DNA from: Kribbella monticola
GTDB lineage: Bacteria; Actinomycetota; Actinomycetes; Propionibacteriales; Kribbellaceae
Assembly: GCF_003261635.1 (NCBI RefSeq)
Contig: NZ_QFXK01000092.1
Span: 1 to 64,000, forward strand
Length of the DNA: 64,000 nt
Reading direction: 5' to 3'
Shown here: one piece after another, positions 9,159 to 18,755 of the stretch
Numbering within the stretch: the stretch's first letter is position 1
How the letters are laid out: the number at the start of each line of letters is the position of its first letter
Notes under the pieces: generated by a model
Told to the model about the DNA's origin: nothing
The model's input: only the letters and a program-made list of their open reading frames with translations
The model's database searches: none
Position numbers and translations under genes: made by a program

Positions 9159-10132
9159 TCCGCGAGCGGCACCGGAGTCGCTTCGAGTTTGCGCCGGATC
9201 AAGATCAGCGATTTGGGAGAGTCGTGGTCGAGCGCGAGCGCGATCTGGTCGAGCGTCTGCCAGTACTGCTCCTTGGCCGGCCAGTTCAGTGGGAGGGACG
9301 AGACCCGGGCGCTCGCGCAGCGGACCTGCAGGCGGAACCGCAAGATGGCGTGTTCGCCTTCGTAGGCAGGGGTTTTGGTGAGATTCCTGGCCAAGGTCAG
9401 TTCGTCGAGGAGGTTCTCGTGGGCGCGCTGAGCCTCGGCGTACGGGTCGCGGCGCGTCCTGTCGACGGGGCGTTGGAGTGCGGTGGCGACGAGCGCGAGG
9501 ATGCCGGTTTTGACGGCCTCGTCGAGAGGGGTGGGAGAGGCCGCAACCGAGGACAGCAAGGCGATCTTGACGACGAAGGTGATCAGCTCGCTGAGCAGCG
9601 AGTGGTCCCGGGTGGTCTCGATCTCCTGCAGCTTGGTCCGCAGACTCGCCAGTCCCGCCAGAGCTTGGTCGCGACTGAATTCGCCGCGCGCTGCCAGTGA
9701 AGCCAGTACGTCGTCGACGTCGTCGCGCGAGAGCTCCAGCAGGTCGGCGACGTCCGTGAGCGGCAGGTAGCCGCGTTCGTCGATCGCGATCAACTGCGGA
9801 ACGGCCTTTTTCACCTGCTTCCTGGTGCGTCGGCCGCTCGCGGAGGCGCGCAGTTCGGTCGCAGCGGCGGCGAGCAGAGCATCCAGATCGCCGATCACCG
9901 CGTGCAAAGCCTGATCGGCCAACTTCTTGTCACCGGCACTGAGCGCGGCCGACCGGGTCTGCTCATGCTGCACCAATCGTTCCCGCCCCGGCGGCGTGGC
10001 CGGATCGGTCAGCTCGTCGTCATCGACCAGCGGGTCCGGTGCCGCCAGGCCCGGTCGAGTCTCCAGTCCCTTGCCGCCCACGACAGCCGACAACGCATCG
10101 TCCCGTTTCGGGCCGGGCCTCGAAAAACTCAA
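9155..10132 (-). CDS. Hypothetical protein, alpha-helical, function unknown
   Basis: 325 residues; I do not recognise a family. The first 60 residues look disordered. About 65–180 is helical, alanine/leucine-rich, with a DNA-damage-like charged stretch (SGRRTRKQVKKA) and a segment (LTDVADLLELSRDDVDDVLASLAARGEFSRDQAL) that could form a helix-turn-helix. A hydrophobic segment (SELITFVVKIALLSSVAA) occurs near 205–220. The start is TTG with an excellent AGGAGGAG just upstream, which argues for real translation. It converges with the epoxide hydrolase (4-base overlap) and diverges from the DUF4091 gene. Confidence 0.6.
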   Translation of the reverse strand: MSFSRPGPKRDDALSAVVGGKGLETRPGLAAPDPLVDDDELTDPATPPGRERLVQHEQTRSAALSAGDKKLADQALHAVIGDLDALLAAAATELRASASGRRTRKQVKKAVPQLIAIDERGYLPLTDVADLLELSRDDVDDVLASLAARGEFSRDQALAGLASLRTKLQEIETTRDHSLLSELITFVVKIALLSSVAASPTPLDEAVKTGILALVATALQRPVDRTRRDPYAEAQRAHENLLDELTLARNLTKTPAYEGEHAILRFRLQVRCASARVSSLPLNWPAKEQYWQTLDQIALALDHDSPKSLILIRRKLEATPVPLAD

Positions 10133-10289
10133 CGCTCCTCCTAGGACGTGGACCCCTCAACCCTAGTTCGCCCGCCGGGTTTCGATCCTGATGGGAAGGA
10201 TTGTTCGCGTCCGGACCGGAACTGAGACTGGCTGCTGCGGTGGCCGTCCGAGCCCGGATGACGGCGCCGCCGAGCTCTGGAGGCGCCTG

Positions 10290-13200
10290 ATGCGCTGGAT
10301 TCGAACCGTCCTGGCGGCCGCGATGGTGGTGAGCGCCGCGGCTCTGGTGACGCCGCCCGGCGCCGGCGCCGTCGCGCTCGCCGCGGCAGCCCCCAACAGC
10401 TGGACAGAGTCGGCGTACACGTCGGTCTTCAAGGACAGCGGCCCGTCGGCGGACGCGGCGCAGGTGATCCGCCTGGACACCGCACGGAACGACTACGAAG
10501 GCGGACAGGTCGTCCTGCGCAGTCCCGATGCGTTCACCGTCAACAGCGTGACGTTCTCCGACCTCGCCGGTCCGTCGGACGCGATCGCCGCGGCCAACCT
10601 GTCGTACAACTTCGTCGGGTACCAGTACCTGAACCACAACTCGACCTTCGACGGCGTGCAGCGGGTGACCCAGACGATCCGCAACGCCCCGGGCGACTTC
10701 CCCGACCGGTTGCTCAACGACACCAGCCGATCGGTTCCCGCCAACACGACCCAGTCGATCTGGATCCGCGTCTACGTTCCGGCCGAAGCGGCCGGCGGTG
10801 TGTACCGCGGCACGGTGACGATACGGACCAGCGCCGGCGACATCCCGGTCCAGCTGAGCGTGAACGCCCGCGCGGTGACGATCCCGCCCTCCGCAGACGG
10901 TGCCTTCACCAACGTGATGTGGCAGAGCACGATCCCGATCGTCCATCCGGACGCGACGATCAAGGACACGATCCGGGAGATCTACAAGTACGAGCCGTAC
11001 TCGGCGAAGTGGTGGCAGCTGCTCGACAACCAGGCCGCGATCACCAAGCGGTACCGCGGGAACAGCGTGCAGGTGCCGGTGATCGGCCTGTTGCGCGACG
11101 CCGGCAGTACGCTCGACGCCGCGACCGGCAAGTACACCTTCAACTGGACGCTGCTCGACCAGGTGATCGAGCACTTCCAGGCCAACGGCGCCGTGAAGCG
11201 GATCGAGGGCTTCGACCCGATGGGCGGCTCGCCGAAGTACCGGCCGGCGACCTTGTCGACGACCGCGGGTGCTCGTCAGGTGTACGTCGACTGGGACTCC
11301 GCGGCGGGCCAGAACTGGCTGAACCAGTACATCCCGGCGTTGCGCGATCACGTTGCGGCGAAGGGCTGGTCCGACCGGTGGTTCTACCACGTCGCCGACG
11401 AGCCGCAGGGCAGCGAGTCCGAGCAGCAGTGGATCGCCGTCGCGGCCAAGATCCGCTCGCTGTGGCCGGGCGTCAAGATCGCCGACGCCGTGGTCAACGC
11501 GTCCGCGCCGACGATCGCGAAGTACGAGGACATCGCCATCCCGAATCTGCACACCTATACGAACAACCCGGTCCCGTTCGACGCGGAGCTTGCCAAGGGC
11601 AAGGAACTCTGGTTCTACAACTGCAACATCCCGGTCGGTGGGCATTTGAACAGGTTCATCGACCAGGCGCAGTGGAACCAGCGGCTGACGATGTGGCTGG
11701 CGTACAACAAGGGCGCGACCGGATACCTGCACTGGGCCTACAACAACTGGCAGTACAAGCTCGACGACCAGGAGCCGAAGGGCGACGGCTGGATCACGCA
11801 GCCCGACGTTGCCCGCAACACCCTCGAGGTGACCACTCGCTACGAGTCGTTGCGCGACGGGATCGAGGACTGGGAGGTGCTGAACCTGCTGGGCAAGACC
11901 AAGCCCGGCGTCGCGAAGCAGCTGGCCCGCAGCCTGGCCGAGCGCAGCGACAAGTACACCTTCGACACGGCGTACATGCAGCGGATCCGCGCGATGATGC
12001 TCGACGCCGCGGCCGGAAAGCCGTTGGTCGCTGATGACGCCGCAGCGGGCCGTACGACGACCGCCTCCAGCCAGCTCGCCGGATCGGAACCGGCCAAGGC
12101 AGTGGACGGCGACGGTACGACGGGGTGGCAGCCGGCCGGCAACACCAAGGACGAGTGGCTCCAGGTCGACCTCGGCGGCCAGGCCAAGGTCACCGGAGTG
12201 CACCTGACCTGGTCCGGTACGGCGCCCGCCAACTACCGCGTGCAACTGTCGTACGACGGCGCGACCTGGAGTGATGCCGCCACAGCCACCGCCACGGACA
12301 GCGAGTACTTCGCCGGGATCAACGGCAAGGCGAGATACCTGCGGGTCGTCGTACCGGCGGGAGCTCCGGCGGTGAGCCTCACCTCGGTCGAGGTCACCGC
12401 CGACCGGTTCCTCCAGCAGAACCTTGCCGGAGGCAAGAGTTATACCCGCTCCGTCGCACCGGCCGCGGCCTACGGCGACGCCGGCCGGGAGGCGACGGAC
12501 GGCGTCCTCGCCCACGACAAGGCGGACAAGCGCGGCTTCGGCTACGACGTACCGGCCGACGGTGCGGCACACTCGTACGACGTGACGGTCGACCTCGGCG
12601 TCGTACAGACCGTCGCGCGAGGCCGGATCCACGCCTACGAAGACAATCCGGCGTTGCAGGCCGACGTGATGGCAGTGTCGACCAGCGGTGACGGGGTCAA
12701 CTTCACCAGGCGCGGCCAGGTGTCAGCGGTGAACGGGATGTGGAAGCGGTGGTACGACGTCGACTTCGCACCCGCCAGGGCGCGGTACATCAGGTTCACC
12801 TTCACCAAGACCCGTACGGCTGACGGGACCCAGACCTTCGTCGACGATGTGGAGGTCTACGGCACCGGCAGCGTCTCGGCGGTCGACGACATCCCGGGCT
12901 CGGCCGGCTATGAGTGGAGTGGTCAGGAGCTGGTGTTCGCGCCGTCGACGACGCAGACGATGCGGCGGTGGAACTGGTCGAGCGGCCAGGGAACCGTCAA
13001 CACCGACTGGGGTGGCGGCCCGATCGTGGGCAGGCCGTCCGGTTATGCGTGGAACGACCAGCAGCACGCGGTGGCGCGGAACGCGAACGGCGATCTGCTG
13101 CACTGGTGGTGGATCAACGGCGAGACCCAGCCGCACCTGGCGAACTGGGCCGGCGACGCCGCGTCCGATCCAGTGGCCACGGTCTGGGGAGGGCAGCAGC

Positions 13201-13859
13201 ACATCTTCGCCGCCTCGACCGCGGGTGCTCTGTCGCACTGGTGGTGGGATCCGGCCGACGGCAAGCTGCGGCTGGACACCTGGTCGGGCGCACCCGGAGC
13301 CATCGTCGGCCGGCCGGCGGTCTACACCTGGAACGACCAGTTGCACGTCGTTGCCAGAGGCGCCGACAACCACCTCCACCACTGGTGGTGGATCGCGGAC
13401 GAATACGAACCGCACTTCGCTGACTGGGGCGGTGAGGCGTACTCCGAGCCGTCGGCGTTCACCTGGAACGGCCAGCAGCACATCTTCACCCAGGCGGCCG
13501 ACGGCCAGCTCTACCACTGGTTCTGGGACGCGGGCGACGGCTTGCACAAGGTGAAGTGGACCGGCGCACCGGGCAAGTTCGTCGGTGCACCGGCGGCCTT
13601 CAAACAGGGCGCGCAGCAACATGTGGTTGCCCGCGGCCCCGGAAACACCCTCTACCACTGGTGGTGGGACCAGGCGACCGGCTTGGTGAAGTGGGAGGAC
13701 AAGGGCGGCCAGGCTTACTCCGACCCGATCGCCTATGTCTTCCAGGGCCAGACCCAGCTCTTCGCCGAATCCGCGAAGAACACCTTGTACCACTGGTGGT
13801 GGACGCCCGAGGACGGCTGGCACCAGAACGACTGGGGCGGCAGCGTCGACTACAAGTAG
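10290..13859 (+). CDS. Secreted DUF4091 (GH123-like) enzyme with discoidin-type and HWWW-repeat lectin domains
   Basis: 1,189 residues. Signal peptide: RWIRTVLAAAMVVSAAALVTPPGAGA. Residues about 40–200 form a beta-sandwich; 210–560 is the DUF4091 catalytic-type barrel, with FYHVADEP (Asp370, Glu371) as the likely Asp–Glu pair used in substrate-assisted catalysis by GH123, plus TGYLHWAYNNW. A F5/8-type (CBM32-like) domain covers about 590–705 and a second discoidin-like domain 715–865. Residues 870–1189 hold seven repeats centred on [RH]W[NWF]W and D/NWGG, resembling PLL-type seven-bladed fucose-binding lectins. Start ATG 10290 has GGAGG at six bases. The substrate is probably an amino-sugar-containing glycan, by inference. 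Confidence 0.82.
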   Translation: MRWIRTVLAAAMVVSAAALVTPPGAGAVALAAAAPNSWTESAYTSVFKDSGPSADAAQVIRLDTARNDYEGGQVVLRSPDAFTVNSVTFSDLAGPSDAIAAANLSYNFVGYQYLNHNSTFDGVQRVTQTIRNAPGDFPDRLLNDTSRSVPANTTQSIWIRVYVPAEAAGGVYRGTVTIRTSAGDIPVQLSVNARAVTIPPSADGAFTNVMWQSTIPIVHPDATIKDTIREIYKYEPYSAKWWQLLDNQAAITKRYRGNSVQVPVIGLLRDAGSTLDAATGKYTFNWTLLDQVIEHFQANGAVKRIEGFDPMGGSPKYRPATLSTTAGARQVYVDWDSAAGQNWLNQYIPALRDHVAAKGWSDRWFYHVADEPQGSESEQQWIAVAAKIRSLWPGVKIADAVVNASAPTIAKYEDIAIPNLHTYTNNPVPFDAELAKGKELWFYNCNIPVGGHLNRFIDQAQWNQRLTMWLAYNKGATGYLHWAYNNWQYKLDDQEPKGDGWITQPDVARNTLEVTTRYESLRDGIEDWEVLNLLGKTKPGVAKQLARSLAERSDKYTFDTAYMQRIRAMMLDAAAGKPLVADDAAAGRTTTASSQLAGSEPAKAVDGDGTTGWQPAGNTKDEWLQVDLGGQAKVTGVHLTWSGTAPANYRVQLSYDGATWSDAATATATDSEYFAGINGKARYLRVVVPAGAPAVSLTSVEVTADRFLQQNLAGGKSYTRSVAPAAAYGDAGREATDGVLAHDKADKRGFGYDVPADGAAHSYDVTVDLGVVQTVARGRIHAYEDNPALQADVMAVSTSGDGVNFTRRGQVSAVNGMWKRWYDVDFAPARARYIRFTFTKTRTADGTQTFVDDVEVYGTGSVSAVDDIPGSAGYEWSGQELVFAPSTTQTMRRWNWSSGQGTVNTDWGGGPIVGRPSGYAWNDQQHAVARNANGDLLHWWWINGETQPHLANWAGDAASDPVATVWGGQQHIFAASTAGALSHWWWDPADGKLRLDTWSGAPGAIVGRPAVYTWNDQLHVVARGADNHLHHWWWIADEYEPHFADWGGEAYSEPSAFTWNGQQHIFTQAADGQLYHWFWDAGDGLHKVKWTGAPGKFVGAPAAFKQGAQQHVVARGPGNTLYHWWWDQATGLVKWEDKGGQAYSDPIAYVFQGQTQLFAESAKNTLYHWWWTPEDGWHQNDWGGSVDYK

Positions 13860-13869
13860 CTCTCGGATC

Positions 13870-13903
13870 GCGGCCGGTCCTGACCGTTCTCAGGACCGGC
13901 CGC
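13870..13903. terminator. Bidirectional terminator-like hairpin
   Basis: A perfect 14-base-pair inverted repeat (GCGGCCGGTCCTGA, 13870–13883, with its complement at 13890–13903) and a six-base loop sits between two convergent stop codons (13859 and 13909). A T-run is lacking, as is common in actinobacteria. Position and symmetry make a shared terminator likely. Confidence 0.75.
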
Positions 13904-13908
13904 GCCGA

Positions 13909-14898
13909 TCAGGCCAGGCCGGTGAGCGAGGAGATCGTTGCCTTGTGCAAGTGGGTGATCACGTTCAGGGTCTTCGGGTCCGAGCGGTAGGTGTGCGAGC
14001 CCGACTCGAACACCAGGTAGGCGCGGCCGCCGTACTCGGTGATGCCCTCGGACATGCTCGGCGCGCGGAAGCAGCTCAGCTTCGCCTTGTCGAGGTCGGG
14101 CTGGCCGCGACGCACGACGTACAGGTTGCTGCGGTTGGTCCGGCCGTACGACGTGCTGAAGACGAAGTGCGTGCCGGTGACCAGCAGGCCCTGGGTCTTG
14201 GTCGGCACCTCCCACGCCTTGTTGATCGTGGTCAGCGAGCCGTTGCTGTTGATCTTGTACTGGTACATCTTGTCGCGGCCCTTGTCGTTGAACTTGCCGG
14301 ACCAGACGTAGCCGCCGTAGCTGGTCAGGAACGACGCGCCGTACACCTTGCGGTCGGCGCCGACGGCCTTGACGAACGGCGTGCCGGCCTTCTTCAGTCC
14401 GGCCTTGAGGTCCGACAGCCGGTACTTGCGGATCGTGTTGGTGCCGCCCTGCACGAACGCCCAGCCGTTGCTGGTGGTGATGCCGCCGCCGTGCGTCGGG
14501 GCGATCGCGACCACACCGACGGTCTTGTTGGTGGCCGGGTCGATGCCGATGATCTGCGAGTTCGAGCCGGTGCGGTAGGCGGCGACCAGCAGCAGGTTCT
14601 TCTTGCCGTCCCAGTTCCACCAGGTGCCGATGCCCTGCGGGGTGTGGGTCGACAGGTTCGGGACCGCCGCGCTGTTGCTGAAGCGGGCGTCGTACACCTT
14701 CGAGGCCGACGGGCCGTCGTAGAAGGGCTTCCCTCCCGTCGCGGTGCTGCAACTGATCGCCTGCAGGGCAGCCGTGCTCTGCGTCGCGGCCTGCGACGCA
14801 TCGGAGCCGGTGAGCGCGACCGTGACGGCCGTTCCGGTGGCCAGTACGCCGGCCAGGCCGAGCGCAATCGCCATCCGGCGACGGGAAAGCATGTTCAT
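13909..14898 (-). CDS. Secreted beta-propeller-like protein of unknown function
   Basis: 329 residues from the ATG at 14898, which has GAGAGG five bases ahead. The signal peptide (LSRRRMAIALGLAGVLATGTAVTVALTG) begins with three arginines. The mature part has repeated beta-strand blocks (GTWWNWDGKKNLLLVAAYR; NGWAFVQGGTNTIRKYRL; GGYVWSGKFNDKGRDKMYQYKI; GRAYLVFESG), typical of a propeller or secreted 'YncE-like' fold. It contains two cysteines (SCSTATGG and LSCFRAP) that may form a disulphide. No catalytic motif is recognised. Convergent with the DUF4091 gene. Confidence 0.72.
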   Translation of the reverse strand: MNMLSRRRMAIALGLAGVLATGTAVTVALTGSDASQAATQSTAALQAISCSTATGGKPFYDGPSASKVYDARFSNSAAVPNLSTHTPQGIGTWWNWDGKKNLLLVAAYRTGSNSQIIGIDPATNKTVGVVAIAPTHGGGITTSNGWAFVQGGTNTIRKYRLSDLKAGLKKAGTPFVKAVGADRKVYGASFLTSYGGYVWSGKFNDKGRDKMYQYKINSNGSLTTINKAWEVPTKTQGLLVTGTHFVFSTSYGRTNRSNLYVVRRGQPDLDKAKLSCFRAPSMSEGITEYGGRAYLVFESGSHTYRSDPKTLNVITHLHKATISSLTGLA

Positions 14899-14932
14899 GT
14901 GTTCCTCTCGAAGAACGTCGGACGGCCCGACC

Positions 14933-15745
14933 TTATTCGGTGAGGGTGGCAACGAAGCGGTTCAGCGCGACCGGATCCAGGTCCGCGGTGTAGGCGGCGT
15001 AGCCGGGCTGGTTCCAGCCGTCGGCGCCGAAGCCGCGGTAGACACCGCCGGCCTGTTCGACGATCAGGCGGCCGGCGCAGATGTCCCAGGCGTTCACCGA
15101 GGTGCCCATCGCGGCGTCGATCCAGCCCGCGGCGACGTGCGCCAGGCTTAGCGCCGCACTTCCGGACCGGCGCAAGGTCCCGTACGCCGTGACGAGGTTG
15201 CCGAAGCGGGCGAGACCGTTCGGGCCGTCGGTCGCCACGTCGCGCGCGCTCGGGTAGCCGGTGATGATCAGCGCCTCGGCTTCGGCGCGGTGACCGGTGG
15301 ACCGCATCGGCTCGCCGTTCAGCCAGGCGCCGGACAGGTCGGCGGTGAACAGATCGCCGGTCATCGGGTCGAGGATCGCGCCGGCCACGATCCGGTCGTC
15401 GACGACGGCTCCGATCGACGTACACCAGAACGCCAGGCCGCGAGCGAAGTTCGCCGTACCGTCGATCGGGTCGACGTACCAGGTGACGCCGCCGGTCCCG
15501 GGCTGGGCGCCGTCCTCCTCGCCGACGACCCCGCTGTCCGGGATGCGGGCGGTGAGCGACTTCGTGATGGCTTCCTCGGCGCGCCGGTCGTGCTCGGTCA
15601 CCGGGTCGTGCTGGTCCCGCTTGAACTCGACCGTCATCGTGCCGCGGAACGCCGCGCGCAGGTCGTCGGCGACGAGGCGGGCCGCGTCGGCCGCGGCGGC
15701 GCCGAGTTCGGCGGAATAGGCGACCAGGGCATCGGGGGAGGGCAT
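14933..15745 (-). CDS. Inositol monophosphatase family protein
   Basis: About 270 residues. It shows the Mg2+-dependent phosphatase motifs of the IMPase/FBPase superfamily: GEEDG, DPIDGTANF (motif A) and SVNAWDICAGRLIVEQAGG (motif B). Possible substrates are inositol 1-phosphate, histidinol phosphate or 3'-phosphoadenosine phosphates; sequence alone does not decide. The ATG at 15745 (MPSPDALVAY) with TTGGAG nearby is chosen over an upstream extension. Divergent from the alditol oxidase gene by 92 bases. Confidence 0.88.
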   Translation of the reverse strand: MPSPDALVAYSAELGAAAADAARLVADDLRAAFRGTMTVEFKRDQHDPVTEHDRRAEEAITKSLTARIPDSGVVGEEDGAQPGTGGVTWYVDPIDGTANFARGLAFWCTSIGAVVDDRIVAGAILDPMTGDLFTADLSGAWLNGEPMRSTGHRAEAEALIITGYPSARDVATDGPNGLARFGNLVTAYGTLRRSGSAALSLAHVAAGWIDAAMGTSVNAWDICAGRLIVEQAGGVYRGFGADGWNQPGYAAYTADLDPVALNRFVATLTE

Positions 15746-15837
15746 CAGGCTCCAAGGGGTGGACGGTCGGGCGTGGCAGCGGACGCGCTCCACCCTAAGG
15801 TCAGCATGTCAGGATCAAGTGAGGAAGGCGGCTGGGC

Positions 15838-17079
15838 GTGACCGGATTGCGGAACTGGGCGGGGAACATCGAGTTCGGCGCGAAGACGCTGGACGTGCCG
15901 GAGTCGGTCCTGGAGTTGCAGGAACTGGTCGCGGCGAACGACAAGGTCCGGGTGCTCGGCAGCGGGCACTCCTTCAACCGGATCGCCGACAGCCCGGGGC
16001 GGCTGGTGTCGGTGGCCGACCTGCCGAAGGTGCTGCAGTTCGACGAAGACGTCGCCACGATCACCATCTCGCCCGGCCTGCGGTACGGCGAGGTGACAGC
16101 CGCCGTCCAGGCCCAGGGGTACGCGCTGCACAACCTCGGTTCGCTGCCGCACATCTCGGTCGCCGGGGCGTGCGCGACCGGGACGCATGGTTCCGGCGAC
16201 ACCAACAAGCCGCTGGCCGCGGCCGTCTCCGGGTTGGTCTTCGTCCGCGCCGACGGTGAACTCGCCGTGCTGAAACGGGACGACCCCGACTTCGCCGGCG
16301 CGGTCATCTCGCTCGGCGCCCTCGGGGTGATGGTCCGGATGACGCTCGACCTCGAACCGGCGTACGAGATCAGCCAGATGGTGTACGACGACCTGCCGGT
16401 CGAACGGCTGAGCACGGATCTCGACGAGGTGTTCGGTACGGCGTACTCGGTGAGCGCGTTCACCGACTGGGTCGACCCCGGCGTGATGGTGTGGCGGAAG
16501 TCGAAGGGGACCAGCTTCGAGCCCGAGTGGCTGGGGGCGCGGATCGCCGACGGGGCGCGGCACCCCATCAAGGGCATGCCCGCCGACTTCGCGACCGAGC
16601 AAGGCGGCGTCCGCGGTCCGTGGAACGAGCGGCTGCCGCACTTCCGGCTCGAGTTCACCCCGAGCAACGGCGAGGAGCTGCAGTCGGAGTACTTCGTACC
16701 GCGGGAGCGCGCCGCCGAGGCGTTCACCGAACTGCGGGCCCTGGGCAACCAGCTGGCAGGCCTGCTGCAGGTCTCCGAGATCCGCACGATCGCCGCGGAC
16801 GAGCTCTGGCTGAGCCCGAGCCAGGGCCGGGACACGGTCGCGCTGCACTTCACCTGGATCCGCGACGAGGACGCCGTCCGCCCGGTGCTCGAGCAGCTGG
16901 AAGAGAAGCTGCTGCCACTGGGAGCCCGCCCGCACTGGGGCAAGGTGTTCACCGCCGACGCCGGCGTCCTGCGGGACTGCTACCCGAAGGTCCCCGACTT
17001 CACCGCGCTGGCGACGAAGTACGACCCGAACGGCAAGTTCCGCAACGAGTATCTGGAGAAGTACCTGCCGGTCACCTGA
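15838..17079 (+). CDS. FAD-dependent alditol oxidase (AldO-like)
   Basis: 413 residues of the VAO flavoprotein family. The FAD-binding N-terminal half has VLGSGHSFN, in which His44 corresponds to the flavin-linked His of Streptomyces AldO, and GACATGTHGSG. The C-terminal ALO domain ends with the family motif ARPHWGKVF and YDPNGKFRNEYL. AldO oxidises sugar alcohols such as xylitol and sorbitol to aldoses with production of H2O2. It starts with GTG. Its last eight bases overlap the convergent pncB stop. A related lactone oxidase occurs at 42564–43865. Confidence 0.87.
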   Translation: MTGLRNWAGNIEFGAKTLDVPESVLELQELVAANDKVRVLGSGHSFNRIADSPGRLVSVADLPKVLQFDEDVATITISPGLRYGEVTAAVQAQGYALHNLGSLPHISVAGACATGTHGSGDTNKPLAAAVSGLVFVRADGELAVLKRDDPDFAGAVISLGALGVMVRMTLDLEPAYEISQMVYDDLPVERLSTDLDEVFGTAYSVSAFTDWVDPGVMVWRKSKGTSFEPEWLGARIADGARHPIKGMPADFATEQGGVRGPWNERLPHFRLEFTPSNGEELQSEYFVPRERAAEAFTELRALGNQLAGLLQVSEIRTIAADELWLSPSQGRDTVALHFTWIRDEDAVRPVLEQLEEKLLPLGARPHWGKVFTADAGVLRDCYPKVPDFTALATKYDPNGKFRNEYLEKYLPVT

Positions 17080-18418
17080 TGATCCGCGGCGCGAAGGGGT
17101 TGTGGGCGACCACTTCGCCGCTGTACTCCGTCGGGATGGCCGGTTCGCCACGGCTGAGCTGGCTGGCGCTGCGCGGGAGCTCGTCGCGGACCTTCAGGTG
17201 GTGCGCCTGCGACTCGGCGGGCGTCGTCCGGCCGATGATCTTGCCGCCCTCGACCAGCGGTTTCAGCAGCTCCCGGTCGTCGCCGTCGTCGACCGGGGGC
17301 TGCCCGACGCCGATCAGCTCCAGCTCGGCGACACCGGCGTCGGACCGGCGGCGCAGCGCGTATTTGCGGCCGCCGATGGAGATCTTGTCCGGGCTCTTCT
17401 TCGCCACCGGGGTCAGCTCGCCGCTCGAGTCCTCGCGCGCGACCAGCTTGTAGACGAACCCACAGGTCGGGTAGCCACTGCCGGTCACCAGCGAGGTGCC
17501 GACGCCGTACCCGTCGACGGCAGCCGGTGCCAGCGCGGCGATCTGGAACTCGTCCAGGTCGCTGGTCACGATGATCCGGGTCTTGGTGGCGCCGAGCGCG
17601 TCGAGCTGCTCGCGGACCTGGCCGGCCAGCGACGGCAGGTCGCCGGAGTCGAGCCGGACCGCGCCCAGCTCGGGCCCGGTGATGTCGATTGCGGTCTTGA
17701 CCGCCTCGGTCAGGTCGTAGGTGTCGATCAGCAGTGTCGTTCCCTTGCCGAGGGCATCGACCTGGGAGACGAAGGCGTCCCGCTCGGAGTCGTGTAGCAG
17801 GGTGAACGAGTGCGCCGCCGTACCGGCGCTCGGGATGCCGAACCGCCGGGCCGCCTCGAGGTTCGAGGTCGTGGCGAAGCCCGCGATGTACGCCGCCAGC
17901 GCGGCGGCGACCGCCGATTCCTCGTGGGTCCGGCGCGAGCCCATCTCGATACACGGCCGGCCGCCGGCCCACCAGGTCATCCGGGACGCGGCCGAGGCGA
18001 CCGCGGAGTCGTGGTTCAGGATCGACAGGAACAGGGTCTCCAGCAGCACCGCTTCGGCGAAGCTGGACTCCACCACCAGGACGGGGGAGCCGGGGAAGAA
18101 GATCTCGCCGTCGGCGTACCCGCTGATGTCGCCGCTGAACCGGTACTGCGCCAGCCAGTCGCAGGTAGCCTGGTCGACGATGGCCCGGTCGTGCAGGAAA
18201 GCGATCGTCTGCTCGTCGAACCGGAACCGCTCCAGGGCGTCCAGCAGCCGGTTCACGCCGGCCACCACGCCGTACCGGCGGCCGTCCGGCAGGCGGCGCG
18301 CGAACAGCTCGAAGACCGAGCGGCGATGTGCCGTACCGTCGGCAAGGCTGGCCTGCAGCATGGTCAGCTCGTAATGGTCCGTCAGTAGCGCCGTGGACGC
18401 GTCCCGTGTGCTAGTCAC
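17072..18418 (-). CDS. pncB: Nicotinate phosphoribosyltransferase
   Basis: 448 residues. Conserved features include TDHYELTMLQA near the N-terminus, FELFARRLP, the GTAAHSF segment carrying the autophosphorylated His, LIDTYDLTEAVKTAIDI and RLDSGDL/TSDLDEFQI. It makes nicotinate mononucleotide from nicotinate and PRPP with ATP and completes the salvage route begun by PncA. It starts with GTG 49 bases from the divergent clpS start, the same arrangement as Rv1330c/Rv1331 in Mycobacterium tuberculosis. Confidence 0.95.
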   Translation of the reverse strand: MTSTRDASTALLTDHYELTMLQASLADGTAHRRSVFELFARRLPDGRRYGVVAGVNRLLDALERFRFDEQTIAFLHDRAIVDQATCDWLAQYRFSGDISGYADGEIFFPGSPVLVVESSFAEAVLLETLFLSILNHDSAVASAASRMTWWAGGRPCIEMGSRRTHEESAVAAALAAYIAGFATTSNLEAARRFGIPSAGTAAHSFTLLHDSERDAFVSQVDALGKGTTLLIDTYDLTEAVKTAIDITGPELGAVRLDSGDLPSLAGQVREQLDALGATKTRIIVTSDLDEFQIAALAPAAVDGYGVGTSLVTGSGYPTCGFVYKLVAREDSSGELTPVAKKSPDKISIGGRKYALRRRSDAGVAELELIGVGQPPVDDGDDRELLKPLVEGGKIIGRTTPAESQAHHLKVRDELPRSASQLSRGEPAIPTEYSGEVVAHNPFAPRIIR

Positions 18419-18467
18419 AAGTGCAGCCTATTGCGAGCCGGGATCCGATGATGGAGAGAATGGGTAA

Positions 18468-18755
18468 GTGACCACCGCACCAAGCGAACTCGACAGCCCC
18501 GAAGTCGACGAGGCGATCGAGTTGAGCCCTCCGTGGGTGACCATCGTCTGGAACGACCCGGTCAACCTGATGGACTACGTCACGTTCGTGTTCCAGACCT
18601 ACTTCGGCTACTCCAAGACCAAGGCGGAGAAGCTGATGATGCAGGTGCACGAGGAGGGCAAGTCGGTGGTCTCGAACGGCAACCGCGAGGCGATGGAGCG
18701 CGACGTCGAGGCCATGCACACCTACGGCCTGTGGGCCACCTGTGAGAAGTCGTGA
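18468..18755 (+). CDS. clpS: ATP-dependent Clp protease adaptor ClpS
   Basis: 95 residues. The ClpS core [48 protein letters not shown] contains the N-degron pocket residues (N-D and the Met/His helix). ClpS delivers N-end-rule substrates to ClpAP/ClpCP. GTG start; its stop overlaps the GTG of the next gene (GTGA), so the two are translationally coupled. Confidence 0.95.
   Translation: MTTAPSELDSPEVDEAIELSPPWVTIVWNDPVNLMDYVTFVFQTYFGYSKTKAEKLMMQVHEEGKSVVSNGNREAMERDVEAMHTYGLWATCEKS

Noticed and set aside
10020-12632. 870-codon antisense frame in the DUF4091 gene
   Set aside because: Shadow of a well-supported secreted enzyme; composition is Arg/Val/Gly-rich without domains.
5647-18418. pncA and pncB as one operon
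   Set aside because: They are more than 10 kb apart with genes of both strands between; only the pathway is shared.
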